Positions 56,423-64,000 of a stretch of 64,000 nt of DNA are shown here, one piece after another. Origin of the DNA: Thalassia testudinum (Eukaryota; Streptophyta; Magnoliopsida; Alismatales; Hydrocharitaceae); contig JAZHRO010000003.1 in the NCBI GenBank assembly GCA_037157565.1, forward strand, positions 45,955,001 to 46,019,000. The letters are read 5' to 3'. The notes under the pieces are model-generated. The model did no database searches. It saw nothing but the letters and a program-made list of their open reading frames with translations, and was not told the origin of the DNA. Position 1 is the first letter of the stretch. Each line of letters starts with the position of its first letter. The translations under genes were made by a program, and so were the position numbers.

Positions 56423-57012
56423 AAAACTAACGTTGTGAAATGCGTTTGGTTAATTCATCCGTTGTAGTGGTGCGCTTACAACTTTAGTTTTAAAGAGAAT
56501 AATCAAAAGTAAGTACGAGCGTCAATCTCAAGGAGGCAAAAATACGAATCGTTTAATCACTCATTGTCACAAAATATTTCATTTTGTTTACTTGCGAGAA
56601 GAATAGAGAGAGAATAAGAGACAGAATGAGAGAGAAGGAGAGAGGAGGGTTAGAAATCTGATGTAGACGAAAGATCACCAACTATCCATGAAATGGAAAC
56701 ATGATGAAGTATAAGATAAGTGTAGTAAATCACTTGGAAAGCATAAAACAATCACTTCTCTAGATTATGTATCTAATGTACTACAAATATGAGAGAGGAA
56801 AAAAACTAGAAGAATGCTTGACAAATAGCAATTATAAGCTAAGCGAGAACTAGCAATCAATGGCAAAGACAAGAGTCATCGAGGCAGCCACAGCGGTGGA
56901 TGGGCTTCGGTCAGTGGTTCGACAGCTCTGAGACCTTGCTTGGAGGCTCTAAGGAGGTGGAGGATGTGCTTGGTAGATGATGGTGAAAGATGCCCAATAA
57001 TTGAGTGTAGGT

Positions 57013-57022
57013 CCTTTTATAG
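57013..57022 (-). promoter_or_regulatory. TATA box of element A 5' LTR
   Basis: The minus strand reads CTATAAAAGG followed by ACCTACAC, as in element B. Confidence 0.6.
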
Positions 57023-57293
57023 TGGAAGAAAGAAGGCAAAATCCATTCTTGGGTCAACAGCGACATTAAAGATATTGTTAAAACTCTGCCTCAAATGTCA
57101 TTGAAGACCAGCTCACGCATGCCCTTTGCGTATGAGTTCCGCGTGCCCATGTCAAGTGTGCCCATTGGGGCTTGCATGCACGTTGCTATGCCACTGTGCG
57201 CTAGCGCATGCTTCGCGTGCCCATGTAATGCGTGCTCGCTAGCATTATGCACTTTGCACGGCTGCCCAATTGGAGGATTGGGGGGATTTGTGG

Positions 57294-57345
57294 GGCTCGA
57301 ATCGGCGACAGCGGGTTGGGATCTCCTTTCTCCACTGTTGCGCCA
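57294..57345 (-). promoter_or_regulatory. tRNA-like A-box/B-box pair in element A LTR
   Basis: A box TGGCGCAACAG (57335-57345) and B box GATTCGAGCC (57294-57303), 42 bases start to start, 323 bases upstream of the TATA box in element sense. The T-arm pairing is poor, so only the box motifs are preserved. Confidence 0.5.
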
Positions 57346-57482
57346 AAGCCACGGATTGTCATGTGGAGGATTTAGCTGCTGAGGCGACGTGGAGCTTCTC
57401 TAGCCATTGGATCTTCATCCAACGGCCTAGATCTATTGGTCGACTAGAGAAGGGGGGACAGCAGTGGCTCTTGGGAGGCCTG

Positions 57483-57504
57483 GATGATGCCACGTGGCAT
57501 CATC
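57483..57504. promoter_or_regulatory. CACGTG-centred palindrome in element A LTR
   Basis: Perfect 22-base palindrome with arm GATGATGCCA around CG. The arms differ from those in E at two paired positions. Confidence 0.55.
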
Positions 57505-57811
57505 TGGGCCATCCATCTTCAAATGCTTCTTGAAAGTGCTACGGATATCGGATTGGATCGATTTTCACGCTGTTGAGCTACGATCATCGATCTAGATCCA
57601 TCCATACAATTGGATTCTTCATTTGAAGCTCTGGAATGTATCACCTTCTCTCCTGGCCATAATAATATACAAGTTACTATGCAATTTATACAAATTATCC
57701 TAAATGCAATATGATGAATGTTATGCATTCTTCACAATGCTAAATGCAATGTTAAGCTTAGGAATTAACATAAGTAGACATTTATCATGAATAAATGTAT
57801 ATTTATAATAT

Positions 57812-58183
57812 ACCTCAACCCTTCATTATTTCATCTTTATTACAGGGCTTCTACTTCAGCTCTGCTACAACTCTGGCTTCTTCCCTACTTTAGATCCAGC
57901 TTCAGGCCATCTCCTGAGCTTCTTATTACCTACAATCCCAAATAATGCACTAATCAGTACATTATAGCATTTTCATGAATATCTAAGAGAAACTGGAAAG
58001 ATACAATGTATTCTATTTATGCATGAATTACACAACAATTATGCTAATTTCTAACTTAATTTAGGTCATTTAAGTCCTATGATTGCTGTGCAATCACCTG
58101 CGCTTCAGAGAATCAAAGGGGTGCGCCATGTTTAATCTCACCATCAGATTACAATCAAATGGTTCACGCTATCCCTTAGGTGC
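57812..58183. other. Unassigned sequence between A LTR and LTR F promoter region
   Basis: AT-rich with CT-rich patches and no gene. It may include the first part of LTR F. An alternative left edge for F is 58184, because GGTGC at 58179-58183 matches the five bases after F's right end (59321-59325). Confidence 0.4.
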
Positions 58184-58185
58184 TG

Positions 58186-58239
58186 TAGCACAACGGTGAA
58201 AGATTCACCTGTACACGCAACTGATCGCAGGTTTGAATC
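58186..58239 (+). promoter_or_regulatory. tRNA-like A-box/B-box pair in LTR F
   Basis: A box TAGCACAACGG (58186-58196) and B box GGTTTGAATC (58230-58239), 44 bases start to start, 475 bases upstream of the TATA box. It lies on the plus strand, the same direction as this LTR. Confidence 0.5.
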
Positions 58240-58660
58240 GCGATCAGCATCGCATGCGCGGATGAAATTCCGCCACTCAATCACGATCGAGAGGTGGAAA
58301 TTGAGCCACGTCAGTGCCTATCATGCATTACTTCTCCAGCAGGTGCGTGTGTGTGGGATCAGTGCCACCACATCTCCATCAAGTAGTAATAAAGCCTCTA
58401 CATAGGGCAAGGGATTTGCTCAAGTGCAATGACACGCTATCACACGTGCTAAGAGAGAGACCTAAGGAGGCTACGAGCACTAATTTGAGCCCATTGATTG
58501 TAGATTGACGACCCATCTTTCTCCATGTGCAGTAGTTGCGGATGCTCGGTGTGCCAGTGCGTGCACGCTTGCACGTAGGCAGTGCATGTATGGTGCATGC
58601 TCCCCGCACGAATTGAAGGCTTAGGTTCCTCTTTTGGTCGAATTTCAACTCCCCTTTCAC

Positions 58661-58670
58661 CTATAAAAGG
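58661..58670 (+). promoter_or_regulatory. TATA box of LTR F
   Basis: CTATAAAAGG followed by a CT-rich leader with the same word order as in E. Confidence 0.65.
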
Positions 58671-59320
58671 CCCCCTACACCCCTTCCTTTCTCTTCATCT
58701 CTTCCTACTCTCTCCACACCTCCTCCAAAGCTCTACGAGCTTGTCCTAAGCCCGAGATGCTCCACTAGATCAAGAAAATAATTATTTTTCCCTCTTCTCA
58801 CCCTTATTCGTAGAGCACCTGTTGTCGTCCTCTCACCCTCGTTCAGGAAGCAGATCCTGCTGCAGCACCGCCCTATTTCATCCTCCTTCCTCCAGCTTTG
58901 TCCTCCTTCGTCCAGTATCTCACCACCCTCTTCCAAACAATCTGTCAACTCGGCTCGTTCCCTAAGCAACTGACAAGGAGGATTCTTCAATCTCTTCTTT
59001 TTACTACTTTCTAGAGTAGATTTTAATTTCTGCATCTAGCTTGTAATAAAAATTTGAATTACCCATATAACATTTGTTTCTCTCTTTCTTATTCTGCTAG
59101 TAGAGTAGATTAGATAGAAATTATTTCACCTGATTTTTTACCTTATAACAACACCAAAAACAAATAAAAAAAATACGATTTTTCAAATCAATAGTTCGCC
59201 TCACCGTGTTCAACCTGAGACTCATCCAATCATGGTAAATTTATTTGATGGTAGGATTTTTCGCAACTACAACAACGAGTTTTCAAACTCAACTTTTATT
59301 GCTAATTTTTTGACTCATCA

Positions 59321-59674
59321 GGTGCGAAGTAGTGATATGTGAGATTAGTAGTAACATATCACCCCTGCTGTAGTAGTATTTCTTTTTCCTGCTTTCCTCC
59401 TGATGTAGTAGACTAGTAGATTTTGTTTTGGTGCACTTTTATTTTTTTATTTGGACATGGACCTGACATATTATATTTAGTTTCTGCATTTTATGTTTTG
59501 GTTAGTAATTCATTTGGTTATGTATATGCTTCTCATGTTTTTGTGTTGGACAATAGATATTTAGGTTTGTAATCCGTGACCCGATACTGTTAAGTGTTGG
59601 GTCACAACAAAAGGATTTTGGATATAAAGTTGCCATAGACTCTAATGATTTGTAATAACAAGAGTAAGGAGTAA
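59321..59674. other. AT-rich spacer, no feature seen
   Basis: T-rich sequence with no gene, repeat or LTR edge that I can support. Confidence 0.4.
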
Positions 59675-59850
59675 GCGCACTACACTGTGTTTAATCACTA
59701 GGCTAAAAGTGTCAAAATAATCACACCCCTCTTGTTGCTGGAATCCTTTCACAACTAGATGAGCTTTAAAGTGCTCAATAGAACCATTGGAGTGCCTCGT
59801 AATTTTATACACCCACTTATTGCCAATGATGTTAATATGAGGTTTTGGGG
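59675..59850 (-). pseudogene. Ty1/copia reverse transcriptase fragment
   Basis: The minus-strand translation reads '[20 protein letters not shown]', then '[16 protein letters not shown]' and 'DYFDTFS'. This is the N-terminal RT signature of Ty1/copia elements. Only about 60 codons are present. It is the only copia-type coding sequence in the window and the last trace of a degraded element. Confidence 0.85.
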
Positions 59851-60189
59851 GGTGATGAGGGACAAAATATTCCTAACTTCTTAAGGTCAACAAGGATCCA
59901 ATTACCCAGAGAATCGGTCGGATCCTACTATCCAAGGGATCTAGAATATTCAACCATTTGAGGTTCAGGACCCAATCACCCATGGAAGACAATGGATTCG
60001 TTGAAAAGCAATTACCAAATCCGATTGAGTGTTAGACTCGGTAGGAATATCCGGCTAACTTTTGGAGGCTAGGTCTGCCTACGTGGGACTAACTGTCAGG
60101 GCCGACTTGATGAAGCTTCAATTCGCTCGGCTCAACGGGTCTCAAATAAATGCTATCAACCGTTGGGTTACATTATGACAGTAACAACA
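59851..60189. other. Unassigned sequence before element G
   Basis: Mixed-composition sequence between the copia scrap and LTR G. No gene or repeat recognised. Confidence 0.4.
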
Positions 60190-61597
60190 TGACGTGCGCT
60201 CGTGCGTGCGTGTTAAGAAGTGTCATTATAGTTTACGCTTGTAATGCCAATTTTAAAGTAAAGAAACGGATGTGAGTCCGAGTGTCGGTCTCAGGGAGGC
60301 GTGAAAATCGAATTTTTCTTATCACTTATTGTCACGAAAATCGTGGAGTTTTGCTTGCGAAAAGGTGCAGGAGAAAAGCGAGAGAGAGAGAGAGAGAGAG
60401 ATTAGGGTTATAGTCATTTCTCTCTTTAACATGCAACTTGGATAGGAAATAAAGTAGACAACTGAATGGAAAATAACTTCATTAATCATGCAGCTTTAGT
60501 TCATAAATTACAACATTAGATACATGCTTAAACAAAAATAAAGTAAAGCTTAAAAGAGAGGAAGAAAGAGAGAGAGAGGGAGGGCGGCGAGGCAACCACG
60601 ATGGTGGAGAAGGCTCCGTCGACGGCTCATCGTCTCCGACGATTACAAGAGGGCCTAAAGCTAGCTAAGAGAGGGGTAGAGTAGTTGCAAGGGAAGTGAA
60701 TGCCTTGAATGAGTGGTTGGAAGGGGTTTAAATAGGAAGAAGGGCTTTCCAAATGAAGAAGGGGTTTTAGCGATGTCCGGGATGTCGCTAAAACCCTTCC
60801 AAAAGCGTCGGTGAAGCCCCCTGCCCACCGGTTGCACACCCGCGCCGTTCTTCTTTGCGCTCGATCCATCGGCGCGGCATGAGAGCCGTTCGATCAAATA
60901 TCGGACGGCTGAGATCTTCGCCCAGGCGAACTTGGATCGCACCTTGAGCGCACGTGCGCGCGGGCGTCGTCGTCTGGCATGTGCACGTGCGTGGCCGATC
61001 GCCACCTGAGGGCGCACTGCGTGGCGCTATCGCCACCATCCAAGTGTGGATCTACGACTGAATTTCATCCGCGCGCCTCGTTGCCTTCGAATTCTCGCAC
61101 TGCGCAGCTTGAACCCGTGTTGCATGGGTGCGGGTGTGCGTGTTAACTGTTGTGCCACGCTCGCTGCTTTGTCGCGACGACTGTGGGCGTGCGCGTGGTT
61201 CTCGACCGTCCGATCAGAGATCGATGACTGAGATTTGATCTTCGGCTGAAGGTGGAAGAGACGCGCGGTGAGTGGGCGCCATGTGGCTCATCGAGGGTCG
61301 TTGATCATCTGATCAATGGTCAAAACTTCTTGGGCTCATTGTGGGAGCTTCGGATGTCGGATTTAGCTAATTTTGAGTCCGTTGGACTTCGTTCATCGTT
61401 CTAATCCATCCGTGTGGTCCGATTACTCATCTGAGGCCTGTTTTGACAAGTGCTTATACAAATGGCCATTAATATTATTTTATAAGCAATCTTGGCATAT
61501 GATGCATGCAATGCTCCCATTCTACTTATGTTGTGCCTTTTATTCTTAAGATGGGCCCTATTTAATAGAATTATCACCCCCATATGCAGTGTTATCA
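60190..61597 (-). mobile_element. Element G left LTR (3' LTR in element sense)
   Basis: Starts TGACGTGCGC and ends GTTATCA, next to the PPT (TACCCCCATGC, minus-strand GCATGGGGGTA). The U5-type motif 'tcggtctcagggaggc' is at about 60283. A GA microsatellite lies at 60379-60402, a weak minus-strand TATTTAAA at 60727-60734, and a tRNA-like A/B pair at 61106-61157. The U3 cassette is at about 61345-61440. The partner LTR lies beyond the window. Confidence 0.8.
61106..61157 (-). promoter_or_regulatory. tRNA-like A-box/B-box pair in LTR G
   Basis: A box TGGCACAACAG (61147-61157) and B box GGTTCAAGCT (61106-61115), 42 bases start to start, 423 bases upstream of the TATA-like box. Confidence 0.5.
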
Positions 61598-61891
61598 TAC
61601 CCCCATGCTTACTTCTTGCTCGGATGTCAGATTTGGCTGATTTTGAGTCCGTTGGACTCCGTTCGTCATTCTAAATCCATCTGTGCGGTCCGATTGCTCA
61701 TCTGAGGCCTGCTTTGACAAGTGCTTATACAAATGGCCATTAATATTATTTTATAAGCAATCTTGGCATATGATGCATGCAATGCTCCCATTCTACTTAT
61801 GTTGTGCCTTTTATTCTTAAGATGGGTCCTATTTAACAGAATTATCACCCCCATATGTAGTGTTATCATACCCCCATGCTTACTCCTTGCT
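61351..61891 (-). repeat. 270-bp tandem duplication across the LTR/PPT junction of G
   Basis: Unit 1 is 61351-61620 and unit 2 is 61621-61891, nearly identical with a few substitutions and one 1-bp indel. Each unit holds the last ~247 bases of the LTR, the PPT and the first bases inside. Unit 1 ends 'cttgct', inside the left arm of the hairpin that is complete in unit 2 (61885-61905). Confidence 0.88.
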
Positions 61892-61905
61892 AGTTCCTAG
61901 CAAGG
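61885..61905 (-). repeat. PPT-side hairpin of element G
   Basis: CCTTGCTAG-TTC-CTAGCAAGG, a perfect 9-bp stem. Compared with B and E, the outer pairs are C-G instead of T-A, with both sides changed together. Confidence 0.8.
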
Positions 61906-62776
61906 TTTATTCTAGCCTTTATTTTCTGTTTGAATTTAAGAAGTAATTGCTTAGACACTTCGTCACTTGTCAATAGGAGGAAATATACTAAGATCTTAAT
62001 CTACAAAGACTACGTAGCACCCGGGTGTCTGCCAAAATACGAATCGCCTGAATCCTTGCTTTAATGTATATACATATGTGTGTATATATATTTTTTTTTA
62101 GAATCTTTTTTTGGAATTCAGAGTGGGTTGGTAACTTTTTACGGCTACCTAACCTACCCAAAACTCGGTCAAAATCCTAAGTGCTAAGAATCTTGGTGTG
62201 AAGATTGTGATAAACTCACTCAATGGTAATTCAGACAGACTTCGGGTTTCTACGCTCTTAGGTGACCGGAAGAGGAAGTATTTTTCCTGAAGGTGTATTT
62301 GTTCGATTGGTAGCTTTCTCCCTACGTTTCTTTTAATTGGGGTCAACACAAGGATTTTTCTAGTGTATATCTCCCCGGCTTGTACTACTTTCCCGCTTCT
62401 TCCTTAGGTATTTTGGTTCTTTTTGTGTTATTACTGAGCTGGGTTCTGGATAACCGACCAATGGGTTGTTACCCACGATCACTTGCCAGCCATACTCGTG
62501 TGGTGAAGTGTGATTTATTTTGTTTCCTTCTCCTTTTTTTTTTGTAGGTGGCTTCCCTGATCTCAAATGTACCTAGAGGCAATGAAAAAAAAGTGGTCCC
62601 GTGGCTGGGCTCTAGACAACCTGCTAATGGGCTATTACCCACGACAACTTGCCAGCCATACCACCCTAGAGAGTTCATTAGCTACCCAATTTCTGTCAAA
62701 ATCTTCGAGGAGTGAGTCTGTGCAAGAATGTGTCTAGATGCTTAGAGTCAAAGTTCTTCTGAGTTAGAGGGTGAGT

Positions 62777-62797
62777 TGATAAGTCGTATACTTATCA
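62777..62797 (-). repeat. Conserved stem-loop TGATAAGT-N5-ACTTATCA (element G copy)
   Basis: Perfect 8-bp stem with loop CGTAT. Confidence 0.7.
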
Positions 62798-63372
62798 CCT
62801 TATTTAGTAGGTGGATTAGAGTAGCTTAAGGTTGTAAGGATTCGAAGCTAAATCCATATTTTAACGGACACCAGGGCTGATTAAGCCCGAAGGCCTGAAA
62901 AGTCTAAGTGTTCAAGTTTTTTTTGTATTATTTCCCACTATTGACAAGTTTCTAATGCCTAAGTTTCTTCCTAAATTTTATTTTTTTATTTTATTTTATT
63001 TTATTTTATTCAGACTGATTAAATGAGCTCAGGATCGTGCAATTTACCACCCCCCCATGCTTAAGTTGGACAATGCCCTCATTGGTAAATACATGGATGC
63101 AATAGGGGTTCAAAAAGATAGTACCTGAGTGACATAAAATACCGGATTAGTCTGAATCCTCTGAGTTGCCACCTAGGAAGCGCTGAGTTTAACATCTTCG
63201 GCTGGGCATAGTGCACAAACAGGAATGGTTTGGGTCAAGGAGGTATGTACAAAATCAACCAGACCCAAAATCAGAAGTCCATAGATGCAAACAAGGTTGT
63301 GGTGGAGTCCCGTTCCTAAGGGGCGGGAATTCTGTAATAGATGTATCATGCATGCCCGTGTCAGATCCTCTC

Positions 63373-64000
63373 TTAATCTGCGGGCATGCAAACAAGTTGA
63401 TGTGGACGAATGTACCCCAAATATGACATGCCAGACACTAAAGATGTAGGCTTTATACTCAGCTTGTGTCCCCATAAAATTGTAATCGTCAAAAGTGTAT
63501 CAATTCCAGTGCATTCGGGTTGCGGGATCTTTATTCTGGTAGGGTAGGTAACAAAATCAAGAGTTTCATAATGAGCCCTACAATCAAGCATGAGGCCTTT
63601 CTCCAAAGACGAATCCTTCTCCTTCGCAACTATGGTTTCATTGCTCATTCCCTCCAAGCCCTTGACCTCAAGAACATTTTCTTCGGCCTCCTTTGTATCA
63701 AATTCACTATTTGAGGTTGCATTAGAGGTAGGGCCAATTTCATCCTCTAGATCATATTCTTTCTCTCGGCCCTCCTCCAAATTTGTGATGGGGATTCCAA
63801 CCGATTCACAATCTATTTCTTTGAAATTGTAACTCCATTCCCCATCTCCTATGTTGGCTGCTGTTCCCACCGGATCACTTCTCTTGGGCCAATTAGATTC
63901 GGATTCCAAGGCATCTCCCTGCACATTCTCAATTTCCTCTTGATTTTTGTCCTTAATGCTCCCCAAGTTGTGTTCCGAGAAGTCTTCACTGACCTTATCC
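63373..64000 (-). CDS. Unrecognised acidic reading frame of element G (5' end outside the window)
   Basis: One frame is open from the window edge at 64000 down to the stop at 63373, at least 208 codons; an internal ATG is at 63964-63966. The first two-thirds is strongly acidic ('KDKNQEEIENVQGDALESES', 'LEEGREKEYDLEDEIG', 'KEAEENVLEVKGLEG'). The end reads 'GIDTLLTITILWGHKLSIKP'. It lies where integrase sits in A and E, yet has no integrase motif. It is similar in character, not in sequence, to the orphan frame of D. The function is unknown; it could be an accessory protein or a captured host sequence. Confidence 0.5.
   Translation of the reverse strand, partial: DKVSEDFSEHNLGSIKDKNQEEIENVQGDALESESNWPKRSDPVGTAANIGDGEWSYNFKEIDCESVGIPITNLEEGREKEYDLEDEIGPTSNATSNSEFDTKEAEENVLEVKGLEGMSNETIVAKEKDSSLEKGLMLDCRAHYETLDFVTYPTRIKIPQPECTGIDTLLTITILWGHKLSIKPTSLVSGMSYLGYIRPHQLVCMPAD

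Larger units (their letters stand above)
56434..57811 (-). mobile_element. Element A right LTR (5' LTR in element sense)
   Basis: Follows A's PBS. It contains the U5-type motif 'tcaatctcaaggaggc' (about 56522), a GA-rich run, and a TATA box at 57013-57022. A tRNA-like A/B pair is at 57294-57345, the CACGTG palindrome at 57483-57504 and one U3 cassette at about 57538-57635. The right edge is unclear: the sequence drifts to 'tatatttataatata' near 57811 and is followed by 'cctcaaccc', vaguely PPT-like. No matching partner LTR was found at A's left end. Confidence 0.7.
58184..59320 (+). mobile_element. LTR F, plus strand (solo or truncated; left edge uncertain)
   Basis: Ends GACTCATCA at 59320, like the right end of D's LTR. 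The core promoter CTATAAAAGG is at 58661-58670. The next ~90 bases ('ctccaaagctc...gagcttgtcc...gagatgct') match the sequence downstream of the TATA box in E read on the opposite strand. So F is a relative of E in reverse orientation. A tRNA-like A/B pair is at 58186-58239. No PBS follows, so it is not a 5' LTR with its interior. If 58184 is the true start, the 5-bp flanks GGTGC (58179-58183 and 59321-59325) are a perfect target duplication of a solo LTR. Confidence 0.65.
61869..63215 (-). other. 3' non-coding domain of element G
   Basis: Same block order as in A, B and E: PPT, hairpin, 'ggaggaaatatactaag' block, duplicated ~55-base box (62445-62500 and 62609-62660), stem-loop at 62777-62797, and the 'gctgagtttaacatcttcggctggg' block near 63185. 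Short frames here (62149-62678, minus strand) are by-products of the duplicated box. Confidence 0.75.

Overview
This window is a gene-poor, repeat-dense piece of a flowering-plant nuclear genome. I see no intact host gene. Nearly everything is nested transposable elements, mostly Ty3/gypsy LTR retrotransposons of the Athila/Tat-like type. They show the gag-protease-RT-RNase H-integrase order, a primer-binding site matching tRNA-Asp, 1.4-2.7 kb LTRs, and a long non-coding stretch between integrase and the polypurine tract (PPT). A GC-rich captured first exon and a plant L1-type LINE make a monocot plausible, but this is inference; the species cannot be named from the sequence.

Layout. Bases 1-3290 hold the leader, PBS and probable LTR of a partial element Z (minus strand). 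From about 3.3 kb to 57.8 kb runs one old, minus-strand gypsy element A, split by five later insertions. (1) Solo LTR C, 6621-9305, in the RT (target duplication AGGTG). (2) Element B, 10645-27791, in the protease (target duplication GACTT). (3) An L1-type LINE, 28708-33686, in gag. (4) A CACTA DNA transposon, 34679-42742, in gag (target duplication TTC). (5) Element E, 44750-56338, in the leader. B is itself interrupted by element D (plus strand, 12126-20493, target duplication CCCCA) exactly in its PPT, and one LTR of D holds a 46-bp LINE tail. A's PBS is at 56406-56422 and its 5' LTR at about 56434-57811. Further right are a plus-strand LTR F (ending at 59320), a Ty1/copia RT scrap (59675-59850), and the 3' part of element G (LTR 60190-61597, then internal sequence to the window end).

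Coding state. E is the most complete element (gag 51.7-53.4 kb, pol 47.8-51.7 kb), broken by four nonsense codons and two frameshifts. A is heavily decayed. B keeps gag and protease but has no RT, RNase H or integrase. D has no gag or pol and carries one unrecognised, acidic, formerly about 545-codon reading frame. G carries another unrecognised acidic frame where integrase would be expected. B, D and G therefore look non-autonomous and would have depended on proteins supplied by relatives such as A or E. The CACTA element carries exons of a Raf-like protein kinase gene (minus strand) with recognisable splice sites, plus a GC-rich exon holding three copies of a 271-bp repeat.

Most interesting signals. 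(a) A perfect hairpin next to the PPT in four elements, with compensatory changes. (b) A second stem-loop with constant stem and variable loop in four elements. (c) tRNA-like A-box/B-box pairs at fixed spacing in the U3 of four LTR families, always in the LTR's own direction. (d) A long CACGTG-centred palindrome whose arms differ between copies but stay self-complementary. (e) The kinase-gene capture. (f) The minimal LINE insertion. All readings were made by eye; no alignment, search or folding program was run.
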